Source of the DNA: Candidatus Margulisiibacteriota bacterium
GTDB lineage: Bacteria > Margulisbacteria > WOR-1 > O2-12-FULL-45-9
DNA: 8,492 nt
Assembly (NCBI GenBank): GCA_028714935.1
Contig: JAQTLJ010000045.1
Coordinates: 1-8,492 of the forward strand
Reading direction: 5' to 3'
A program made the translations under genes and the position numbers. Shown here in pieces: positions 1 to 5,936 of this stretch (positions are counted from its first letter, which is position 1; each line of letters opens with the position of its first letter). The notes under the pieces were generated by a model. That model saw nothing but the letters and a program-made list of their open reading frames with translations, did no database searches and was not told the origin of the DNA.

Positions 1-571
1 CCTCAATATAATTTTCGGTGCGCGCGTATAACTCTCCCAGGATCCTCAGCACCTGCTTATCTCCCGGCCGATAAGTCAATATTTCTTCGTAAAAGCTTAT
101 CGCTTCTCGGACCCGCCCTTTCTCCAGATAGGCGCCGGCCAGCAGCTCGATCAGCGAAGCATCCCTGACCCCCGCCTGTAAAGATCTTTCCAAGAGGGAA
201 ATAACGTCATCAATCCTCCCCTGATGCAGATAGATCTTCCCCAAGATATTGTAAGCTTCCACCTCTTTAGGGTTAACGTCCAATATTTCTTCCAGCTCCA
301 TGATGGCGGGATCGATCTCTCCCTGGACGATCTGAAAACCGGCCAGAGAAAAGCGCGGCCCCATTTTCCCCGGGTTCTTTCCGATCTCATTTTCATAATC
401 GAGCACGACCTCGGACAGGAGCCGGGGGAAAATTCTTACCGCCTGGCTGTAATAATCCTTAGCCAGCTTGTAATGGCTGTCCTGCAAGTGGTGCTGGCCA
501 ATGATCCGGAGGGCAAAAGGATTGTCCGGGTCCTTGCGCAGCGTCTCGCGGATTTCGCCTAACTCTCTCAT
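1..571 (-). CDS. TPR-repeat protein, 3' end cut by window edge
   Basis: The first 190 codons of a tetratricopeptide-repeat protein are present, and the frame stays open to the window edge, so the C-terminus is missing. Helix-pair repeats of TPR type can be seen at about residues 17-49, 70-101, 103-134, 137-169 and from 171 onward. Each has the small/aromatic pattern of the fold, for example LGKIYLHQGR near 110-119 and AGAYLEKGRVREAI near 145-158. There is no hydrophobic N-terminal segment, so this part is probably cytoplasmic. The ATG overlaps the upstream permease stop codon as ATGA, and GGAAGGG lies about 8 nt upstream, which supports this start. TPR proteins are usually scaffolds for protein contacts. 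The position directly after an LPS permease hints at an envelope-related role, but the partner and function cannot be read from the sequence. Confidence 0.85.
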   Translation of the reverse strand, partial: MRELGEIRETLRKDPDNPFALRIIGQHHLQDSHYKLAKDYYSQAVRIFPRLLSEVVLDYENEIGKNPGKMGPRFSLAGFQIVQGEIDPAIMELEEILDVNPKEVEAYNILGKIYLHQGRIDDVISLLERSLQAGVRDASLIELLAGAYLEKGRVREAISFYEEILTYRPGDKQVLRILGELYARTENYIE

Positions 572-1644
572 TTAAAATTCCCTTCCCAATAAAGCAACGC
601 CGCGCCAAACAAGATAAAAGAGAATTGGGGAAAAAAAGCGGCCACCGCCGGCGGCAGCAACCCGCCCCGGCCCAGCGACCGGAACACTGAGGCAAAGACA
701 TAAAAAGTGAACATAAAAACGATCGTCACGATCATCCCCCAGGTCCGGCCGGAGCGCGGTGAAGGGAGCGAAAAAGGTATGCCGATCAGGGCAAAAACAA
801 AACAGGTCGCCGGAATGGAATATTTTAAAAGCAATTCCGTCTTGAAAGCATGAGAGCTGACGCCGCCTTTGTCCAGCATAGTGATCGTATCCTTCAGCTC
901 CCGGCTGTCCATGTCCTGGTAGGTTTTCTGCTCGGAAAAATTCAACAGGTCTTCCGAAACGTTAAGCTTCATATCCTCAAAAGCGGCCTCATAATTAAGA
1001 TAGCCCTTTTCATCATACTTATGGATCACTCCCTGCTTAAGGTCCCAGAGCCTTCCCTGAAAAGTCGCCCGTTCCGCCAGGATCACCCTCGGGAACCTTT
1101 CGTCAGTAACCTCGTAGACCATGATATTTTCCATGGTCTTGTTTTTCATGTCTACCCGGCGGGCATAATAATGGCGGTTATGCGCATCCTTGAAGAAAAT
1201 GTTCTCCTTGACCTCCGGCAGGGGCTGTTTATAGATTATCTGGCGGATAATATTGGAGGACACAAAATTGGCGTGCGGCACCAGCTTTTCATTGGTGAAA
1301 TAAGAAGCGACGCTGACCGCGATCCCGATGATCAGTATGGGGACCGAAATGCGGAACAGCGTTATGCCCGAAGTCCGCAGGGCGACAATTTCATTGTCCT
1401 TGGAAAGCCGCCCCAAGGCCATGGCCGTGGCAAACAAGGTGGAAACCGGAAAGGTCAGCACCATGATCGACGGGAGCTTGTAAACAAGCAGCTTCAGGAC
1501 CGCCCAGAGCGGCACTCCCTTATTGATGATCAGATCGGCCATAGTAAAAAGCAGATCGACCGCCAAAACCAGTACAAAACCGACCACGCCGATCATGAAC
1601 GGGCCGATCATCTCCATAAAGAGATAACGGTCGAGTGTCTTCAT
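568..1644 (-). CDS. LptF/LptG-family (YjgP/YjgQ) LPS export permease
   Basis: This is a 358-residue integral membrane protein of the YjgP/YjgQ family. In the LptB2FG ABC transporter, such subunits extract lipopolysaccharide from the inner membrane and pass it to the periplasmic bridge. Hydrophobic segments lie at about residues 13-34, 46-77, 97-115, 270-293, 302-324 and 329-352. Between the third and fourth is a soluble region (about 120-265) matching the family's periplasmic jellyroll domain. The conserved cytoplasmic stretch LSKDNEIVALRTSGIT lies at about 80-95. The length is normal for the family. The start codon overlaps the rpsU stop (ATGA) and has no clear Shine-Dalgarno sequence, which suggests coupled translation. 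Whether it is LptF or LptG cannot be decided here. The usual paralogous partner is not adjacent; a TPR gene follows instead. Its presence implies an outer membrane. Confidence 0.93.
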   Translation of the reverse strand: MKTLDRYLFMEMIGPFMIGVVGFVLVLAVDLLFTMADLIINKGVPLWAVLKLLVYKLPSIMVLTFPVSTLFATAMALGRLSKDNEIVALRTSGITLFRISVPILIIGIAVSVASYFTNEKLVPHANFVSSNIIRQIIYKQPLPEVKENIFFKDAHNRHYYARRVDMKNKTMENIMVYEVTDERFPRVILAERATFQGRLWDLKQGVIHKYDEKGYLNYEAAFEDMKLNVSEDLLNFSEQKTYQDMDSRELKDTITMLDKGGVSSHAFKTELLLKYSIPATCFVFALIGIPFSLPSPRSGRTWGMIVTIVFMFTFYVFASVFRSLGRGGLLPPAVAAFFPQFSFILFGAALLYWEGNFK

Positions 1645-1835
1645 TCCGATTCTCGGCGGCGTCTATCCTCGCGTCTGATGGCGGCTTCCAGCTGCTTGCG
1701 CCGGCGCTCAGAAGGCTTCGCGTAGAATTCGCGTTTCTTCATTTCGTCCATCAAGCCTTCCCTCCGGAGCTTGGTCTTGAACTTGCGGAGGACCTTTTCG
1801 ATATCTTCGCCCTTTCTCTTTTCGACTGTTGACAT
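1641..1835 (-). CDS. rpsU: Small ribosomal subunit protein bS21
   Basis: This 64-residue, very basic protein carries the bS21 hallmark KKREFYAKPSERRRKQ at about residues 33-48, preceded by the family's KVLRKFKTKLRREGLMDE region. bS21 binds the 30S platform near the anti-Shine-Dalgarno end of 16S rRNA and assists initiation. The ATG is preceded by a strong AGGAGGGG with a 4-nt spacer, the best ribosome binding site in this part of the window. It follows the RicT gene after 19 nt, and its stop codon overlaps the permease start (ATGA). The neighbourhood differs from the rpsU-dnaG-rpoD operon of Escherichia coli. The arginine-rich tail (RREDRRRRESE) is typical of the family. Identification is secure. 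Confidence 0.96.
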   Translation of the reverse strand: MSTVEKRKGEDIEKVLRKFKTKLRREGLMDEMKKREFYAKPSERRRKQLEAAIRREDRRRRESE

Positions 1836-1847
1836 AAATCCCCTCCT
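1836..1847 (-). promoter_or_regulatory. Strong Shine-Dalgarno site of rpsU
   Basis: AGGAGGGG (1847-1840) lies 4 nt before the rpsU ATG. The overlapping permease gene just downstream has no site of its own, so this one probably also supplies ribosomes for lptF by coupling. Confidence 0.75.
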
Positions 1848-1854
1848 CTCTCAA

Positions 1855-2526
1855 TTATTTCTCGTGTTCATATTCCAGGCAGCACATTAGCCGCCCGCAG
1901 ATCCCGGATGTTTTGGTCGGTGAGATCGCTAACCCCTGGTCCTTGACCATTTTCACCGTCACGTGTTTCGGCTTCTCCAGCCAGACCGAACAGCAAAGCA
2001 CCCGGCCGCAGGGACCCAATCCTCCCAGGATGCGGGCCTCATCGCGCGGCGAAACTTGACGGAGATTGACCCGGGCCTCAAGATTAGTGGACAGGTCTCG
2101 GGTCAAGTCACGCAAATTTTTTACGCTCTTCCCCTCTTCCACCTTATAATAAATGATCGCCCGGGTGGTATCGAACAGATATTCAATGTTGGCGATCTTG
2201 ATCGGCAGCTCATGCTCTTTAGCTTTCTGGACGGCAATCGCCAGCCCTTTTTCCTCCAGCGCCGGGATAGTTTTGACCTTTTCCATGTCTTCGGGTGTCG
2301 CGTAACGGATGACCTTTTTAAGCCGCACGTCCCGTGAAAGCGCCCGCGGCAAACCTAATCGGTAAGCAATGATCTCGCCGAATTCAACTCCTCGATCGGT
2401 CTGCACCACCACCGGCGCGCCAACCTTGATGGATTCTTCCCGGTAGCCGGTGATCGGGCAGATCCGGTTGAATTTCCGGAGCTTGATCGCCATCTGTTTT
2501 TTATCGGCCGGTTTGGTGTCAGACAT
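1855..2526 (-). CDS. ricT: PSP1-domain protein, RicT/YaaT-like
   Basis: A 223-residue PSP1 C-terminal-domain protein. The family signature is clear: GLGPCGRVLCC at about residues 169-179 and SGICGRLMCCLEYE at 207-220. These give two cysteine clusters (C173, C178, C179 and C210, C215, C216), plus C23 near the N-terminus. The early GVEFGEII segment (46-53) is also typical. In Bacillus subtilis, RicT (YaaT) acts with RicA and RicF in a complex that binds iron-sulfur clusters and affects RNase Y-dependent mRNA maturation and development. Retention of the cysteines fits metal or cluster binding, but that specific role is inferred. The start overlaps the end of the delta-prime gene by 8 nt, with AGGAGG only 3 nt before the ATG. 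The holB-ricT order matches the holB-yaaT pair of Firmicutes. The PSP1 assignment is secure; the Ric role is less so. Confidence 0.9.
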   Translation of the reverse strand: MSDTKPADKKQMAIKLRKFNRICPITGYREESIKVGAPVVVQTDRGVEFGEIIAYRLGLPRALSRDVRLKKVIRYATPEDMEKVKTIPALEEKGLAIAVQKAKEHELPIKIANIEYLFDTTRAIIYYKVEEGKSVKNLRDLTRDLSTNLEARVNLRQVSPRDEARILGGLGPCGRVLCCSVWLEKPKHVTVKMVKDQGLAISPTKTSGICGRLMCCLEYEHEK

Positions 2527-3220
2527 TCTCTCCTCCTAATTTTAGGCACATGACATCGAGCGCCAGTTTCAGGTTGGCTTTCCTCTTAATATACCGCAGT
2601 GTGTCCAGGATGATCCGGGCCAGTCTGCTGTCCGCAAGCTCGTAACGCGCAAAATAAGCCAGATCATATAACAGATCCTCCAGCCTCTCTTTTTCTTTTT
2701 CCAGGCGAGCGGATAAGCCCAGCAATTCCAACGGCCCGCGGCCGCCGGCCTTTTTGATCTCTTCATAGAACGGATTTAACTCGGGACTTGGCCGCCAGGC
2801 GATCAGTTTGTCCTCAAAAATCACTTTCTGGCAGCGCGACAGGATCGTTGCCGGCAGCTTATCTTCCCGCTCCGCCAGCAGGATAAACACCACGCCGGGG
2901 ACCGGTTCTTCCAGCGTTTTTAAAAACGCCGCCGCCGCTTCAGCGGTCAGCGTATCCGCCCCTTCCACCACGACCATAAGATATGGGCCGGCGGCCGGAC
3001 CGAACCTGACCCAGCTTTGCAGTTCCCTGACCTGGTCGATCTTCAGGCTGGCTCCGCTGGGCGCCACCAGGAACTTATCCTGTCTGGCGCACTGCAGCAT
3101 TCCGGCAAAAAAGTCCGCCGCTGCCTTTTTTCCGGACTCCGGTGGTCCGACAAAAAGATACGCCCCGGCAACTCGGCCGCTTTGCGCAATGCCTTCAAGA
3201 ATTTTTTGCGTGCGAGACAT
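2519..3220 (-). CDS. holB: DNA polymerase III delta-prime-type clamp-loader subunit, compact
   Basis: A 233-residue AAA+ clamp-loader protein of the delta-prime type. Visible motifs in order are AYLFVGPPESGKK (20-32, the P-loop region), IDQVRELQ (61-68), a hydrophobic Walker B-like strand with VVEGAD (84-89), FLKTLEEP (99-106), and LPATILSRC (122-130) with the SRC motif that delta-prime uses to activate ATPase neighbours. The end, KRKANLKLALDVMCLKL (212-228), resembles the helical collar end of the family. The protein is much shorter than typical delta-prime (about 320-340 residues). It also lacks the cysteine-rich zinc module usually inserted after the P-loop; only C44 remains in that place. 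The start has no Shine-Dalgarno sequence but lies just after a good -10 element. The gene is followed by ricT as in Firmicutes. Delta-prime is preferred over gamma/tau because of the short length and degenerate zinc region. Confidence 0.88.
   Translation of the reverse strand: MSRTQKILEGIAQSGRVAGAYLFVGPPESGKKAAADFFAGMLQCARQDKFLVAPSGASLKIDQVRELQSWVRFGPAAGPYLMVVVEGADTLTAEAAAAFLKTLEEPVPGVVFILLAEREDKLPATILSRCQKVIFEDKLIAWRPSPELNPFYEEIKKAGGRGPLELLGLSARLEKEKERLEDLLYDLAYFARYELADSRLARIILDTLRYIKRKANLKLALDVMCLKLGGENV
2527..2535 (-). promoter_or_regulatory. Closely spaced Shine-Dalgarno site of ricT
   Basis: AGGAGG (2535-2530) sits only 3 nt from the ATG, shorter than the usual 5-9 nt, inside the last codons of the delta-prime gene. 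With the 8-nt gene overlap it suggests termination-reinitiation. The next in-frame ATG, 11 codons further on, has no comparable site, so the upstream start is preferred. Confidence 0.55.
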
Positions 3221-3226
3221 CAGCTA

Positions 3227-3255
3227 ATTATATCATGTACGGGGGAAAAAATTAA
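3227..3255 (-). promoter_or_regulatory. Extended -10 promoter in the RSH-holB gap
   Basis: On the minus strand the 31-nt gap between the RSH stop and the holB ATG contains TGATATAAT (3235-3227), a perfect extended -10 (TGnTATAAT). A weak -35 candidate, TTAATT (3255-3250), lies 17 nt upstream and overlaps the RSH stop codon. The expected start point, about 7 nt past the -10, falls on or next to the A of the holB ATG. No Shine-Dalgarno sequence precedes that ATG. A leaderless or nearly leaderless transcript is therefore plausible. The motif is seen directly; promoter activity is inferred. Confidence 0.5.
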
Positions 3256-5201
3256 CGGACTACATCATAGACATCGGCGATCTTGCGGATGGCGGCTACA
3301 ACCTGTTCCAGCTGTTTTTTATCTTTCACGTCCACGGTCAGACAGAGAAACGCGGAGCTGCCGCGTTTGGTCGTGATTTTGGCCGCCGAAACATTTGTCT
3401 TGGTCTCTGAGATCTGCCCCAGGATATCCTTCAGCACCCCGACCCGATCAAACGCCTCGACTTCGATCTCCACCGGAAAAAGCATTTCGCTCTTCGGATT
3501 CCAGTCAACCTTGACCATCCGCTCTTGCGGGGTTTTTTGCCCCGTTACATTAGCGCAATCCCGGCGATGGACGGCGATCCCCCTCCCCCGGGTGACAAAA
3601 CCGACGATCTCCTCCCCGGGTATCGGGCGGCAGCATTTGGAAAACCGGACCAGCACATTTTCCAGGCCGGTAACGGTGACCGCTGATTTGACCTTAACCC
3701 GCGGCCTGGCCGGCTTGATCTTTGGCATTTCTTCGGCCACGATCGCTTTGGCCGCCTCAACTTGCCGTATCCCGCTCTGTTTCTTGAACCAGTTCCTGAT
3801 CTTGACCCGGGCGCCGGCCGTCTTAATGAATCTTAGCCAATCACGGCTCGGGCTATCCTTTTTCCCGGTCAGGATCTCAACGATGTCGCCATTTTGCAGT
3901 TTATGATCCAGGGGAACGATCCGGCCGTTAACCTTGGCCCCGACCGCCCTGTGTCCCACTTCGGTATGGACCCGATAGGCAAAATCTATCGGGGTCGCGC
4001 CGCTGGGCAGGTCAAAGACCGCCCCCTTGGGCGTGAAGACAAAGACTTCGTCAACAAACAGATCGATCTTCAGGCTCTCCATAAAATCCTTGGCGTCTTT
4101 CAATTCGTTCTGCCATTCCAGGATCTGCCTGAACCACGACATTTTCTGGTCCAGCCCCTTGTCGGTCTCGCCTTCCTTATAACGCCAGTGGGCAGCGATT
4201 CCGTATTCCGCGACGCGATGCATTTCACTTGTCCTGATCTGGACTTCAACCGGCCGGCCGCCCGTGCCGATCACAGTCGTATGGAGCGATTGATAACCGT
4301 TCGATTTGGGCATGGCGATATAATCCCTGAACCGGCCGGGGATCGGCTTCCAGGCGGCGTGGATCACGCCCAGGACGGCGTAGCATTCCTTGATCGAATC
4401 CACGATGATCCGCACCGCTGTCAGGTCATAGATCTCTTCAAAATTTAAATTCTGGTCGACCATCTTATGATAGATGCTGTAGAAATGTTTCGCCCGGCCG
4501 TTAATTTCTTCCTGGATGCCGACTTTTTTCATCATTTCCGATGCCTGGACAATAAAATCCTGGATATACTTCTCCCGCCGGTCGCGGCTTTCCGCGACCT
4601 TGCTCTTGATCTCTTCATATTTATCCGGCTCAAGATAAGAAAAGGCCAGGTCCTCGAGCTCCCACTTCATGCCCCACATGCCGAGGCGATGAGCCAGGGG
4701 GGCAAAGATCTCGCGGGTTTCCAGCGCGGTCTCTTTTTGTTTCGGCGGCGGCAGATATTTTAAGGTCCGCATGTTGTGGAGGCGGTCCGCCAGCTTGATA
4801 ATAATGATGCGAAAATCCTCGCCCATGGCTACGAACATCTTGCGGAAGTTTTCTGCCTGGCGGACTTCCCGGCTGATGAAGGTCAGCTGGCTCAATTTGG
4901 TGACGCCTTCCACCAGCCTGGCGATCTCTTTTCCGAAGTGGCGGGAAAGATCTTCATTGCTGACCTCTGCGTCTTCGACCACATCATGAAGCAGGGCCGC
5001 GCAAATCGTCAGCACATCCTGCTCCAGCTCGGCCAGGATCAGCGCCACGGACAGCGGATGAGTAATATAAGGCTCGCCCGAAAGCCGTTTATGCCCCTCA
5101 TGGAATTTTTCGGCGAACTCAAAAGCTTGCTTGACCAGATTAAGGTCGGCCTGGGGATTATAACTTTTGATCTTGTCTAATAAGAGCTCAAATTCCTTCA
5201 T
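3252..5201 (-). CDS. Bifunctional (p)ppGpp synthetase/hydrolase, RelA/SpoT family
   Basis: A full-length, 649-residue Rel/SpoT homologue that makes and degrades the alarmone (p)ppGpp. The N-terminal HD hydrolase is intact: H48 (THPL), H72-D73 in LLHDVVED, and LADRLHNMRTL at 137-147 with D139. The synthetase domain has GRAKHFYSIYHKM (235-247), RFRDYIAMPKSNGYQSLHTT (290-309) and VEVQIRT with E319. A TGS domain starts near 385 (VFVFTPKG). A cysteine/zinc-type region has C523, C524, H545 and C549. An ACT domain covers about 575-649. The basic RFRD at 290-293 corresponds to the RXKD motif of bifunctional enzymes, not the EXDD of synthetase-only RelA. The start overlaps the aldolase stop as ATGA and has no evident Shine-Dalgarno sequence, so translation is probably coupled. 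Somewhat shorter than the usual 700-740 residues. The family is certain, and both activities are predicted from retained residues. Confidence 0.97.
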   Translation of the reverse strand: MKEFELLLDKIKSYNPQADLNLVKQAFEFAEKFHEGHKRLSGEPYITHPLSVALILAELEQDVLTICAALLHDVVEDAEVSNEDLSRHFGKEIARLVEGVTKLSQLTFISREVRQAENFRKMFVAMGEDFRIIIIKLADRLHNMRTLKYLPPPKQKETALETREIFAPLAHRLGMWGMKWELEDLAFSYLEPDKYEEIKSKVAESRDRREKYIQDFIVQASEMMKKVGIQEEINGRAKHFYSIYHKMVDQNLNFEEIYDLTAVRIIVDSIKECYAVLGVIHAAWKPIPGRFRDYIAMPKSNGYQSLHTTVIGTGGRPVEVQIRTSEMHRVAEYGIAAHWRYKEGETDKGLDQKMSWFRQILEWQNELKDAKDFMESLKIDLFVDEVFVFTPKGAVFDLPSGATPIDFAYRVHTEVGHRAVGAKVNGRIVPLDHKLQNGDIVEILTGKKDSPSRDWLRFIKTAGARVKIRNWFKKQSGIRQVEAAKAIVAEEMPKIKPARPRVKVKSAVTVTGLENVLVRFSKCCRPIPGEEIVGFVTRGRGIAVHRRDCANVTGQKTPQERMVKVDWNPKSEMLFPVEIEVEAFDRVGVLKDILGQISETKTNVSAAKITTKRGSSAFLCLTVDVKDKKQLEQVVAAIRKIADVYDVVR

Positions 5202-5869
5202 CGTTTATGGTAGCGGCTGCGGTCCATCACGCCGATCCCGGGAGGGATGGCGGACTTGAATTCCGGCTGCCTCCTGCGCTCCCCCCTTCTCTCCTCGATC
5301 GGCTTATTAACTTGGCTCCGGCCGCCGGAAGCCCGGACGGCCACGATCACCCGGCACGAATTTTCCAGCGAGGAGGTGTACTTATACGCTTCCTCAAGAT
5401 TCTTACCGACGGCAAAACTGCCGTGCCCTTTAACGACCGCGACCACGTTCTCCCGGCCCAAAAAAGTCGGCAGGAGCCGGACCGTTTCTTCCGAACCGAT
5501 CCCGTCCCTGACGCGGACGATCGGCGCCGACTTGTAAATAAAGAGCCCTTCGGCATCCTGCGGGACGATCTTGTTGTCGGTTATCGAGATCGCGATCGCG
5601 TTGGCGGGGTGCGCATGGATAAGCGCCCTGGCGTCACATTGCTTGTAGACCGCTCGATGGGTCGGCAATTCCCTGGAAGCCTGGCTGTCTCCTTCTCCCG
5701 GCTCCATTCTCACCTCAATGATATCCCCGTCCTTAAGATCGCCCAGCATCGCATCCCGGCGGGTGATAAAAATCTTATCCCCCTCCCTGAGGCTCATGTT
5801 GCCGCCATGAGAATCGATCAATCCTTCCTGGAACAAAAGTCTGCCGATCCGCTGAAATTCCTGAAGCAT
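5198..5869 (-). CDS. Class II aldolase/adducin-family protein
   Basis: A 223-residue protein of the class II aldolase/adducin family, the fold of L-fuculose-phosphate aldolase, L-ribulose-5-phosphate 4-epimerase and methylthioribulose-phosphate dehydratase. The metal site is visible as H85 and H87 in HAHP and H149 in KGHGSF. E67 in SRELPTH matches the catalytic glutamate position. SHGGNMS (20-26) is the phosphate-binding segment. The enzyme probably cleaves or rearranges a sugar phosphate, but the substrate cannot be read. After the core (ending about residue 182) comes a basic tail rich in arginine, ending SAIPPGIGVMDRSRYHKR. The start at 5869 is chosen because AAGGAGGG lies 6 nt upstream; an ATG 18 nt earlier would put that site inside the gene. 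It follows a PfkB kinase gene and overlaps the RSH gene by ATGA, so kinase and aldolase may act in sequence. Confidence 0.9.
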   Translation of the reverse strand: MLQEFQRIGRLLFQEGLIDSHGGNMSLREGDKIFITRRDAMLGDLKDGDIIEVRMEPGEGDSQASRELPTHRAVYKQCDARALIHAHPANAIAISITDNKIVPQDAEGLFIYKSAPIVRVRDGIGSEETVRLLPTFLGRENVVAVVKGHGSFAVGKNLEEAYKYTSSLENSCRVIVAVRASGGRSQVNKPIEERRGERRRQPEFKSAIPPGIGVMDRSRYHKR

Positions 5870-5883
5870 TTTATTCCCTCCTT
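5870..5883 (-). promoter_or_regulatory. Shine-Dalgarno site fixing the aldolase start
   Basis: AAGGAGGG (5883-5876) with a 6-nt spacer before the ATG at 5869. It decides for this start over the in-frame ATG at 5887. It directly follows the 3' arm of the intergenic hairpin, so access to it could depend on RNA structure. Confidence 0.8.
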
Positions 5884-5936
5884 GCACCGAGTCCTTCGAT
5901 CTCGAGATCTCAGGATCGAGAGACTTGTCGAGGTGC
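5884..5936 (-). repeat. Imperfect intergenic hairpin, possible dispersed (REP-like) repeat
   Basis: The 67-nt spacer between the kinase and aldolase genes holds an imperfect inverted repeat. GCACC (5936-5932) pairs with GGTGC (5888-5884), AGTC with GACT (5925-5922 and 5893-5890), and TCGATC with GATCGA (5919-5914 and 5901-5896), about 15 pairs in all. A perfect 12-base palindrome, GATCTCGAGATC, lies at 5898-5909 and extends into the loop. There is no T-run after the stem on either strand, so it is not a standard intrinsic terminator. The CCTTCGA, CTCAGGA and ACTTGTCGAGG pieces on the plus strand resemble short dispersed repeats I know from other bacterial genomes; that resemblance is from memory and unverified. 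Confidence 0.5.

Noticed and set aside
151..701. Short minus-strand frames of about 80 codons overlapping the TPR and permease genes
   Set aside because: They are alternate frames of well-supported genes with Trp/Arg/Ser-rich products and no family match.
850..1725. 291-codon plus-strand open frame opposite the LPS permease
   Set aside because: It lies antisense to a gene with clear family motifs, its product is rich in His, Arg, Asp and Gln without recognisable domains, and it has no convincing start site.
3236..3255. T-run after the RSH gene as an intrinsic terminator
   Set aside because: Six T residues follow the RSH stop on the minus strand, but no GC-rich hairpin precedes them; they are followed by CCCCC.
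5870..5887. Upstream in-frame start for the aldolase (six extra residues)
   Set aside because: It would place the strong AAGGAGGG inside the gene, and no site precedes the earlier ATG.
5884..5936. Spacer hairpin as a rho-independent terminator
   Set aside because: No U-tract follows the stem in either direction, and a Shine-Dalgarno site follows immediately on the coding strand.
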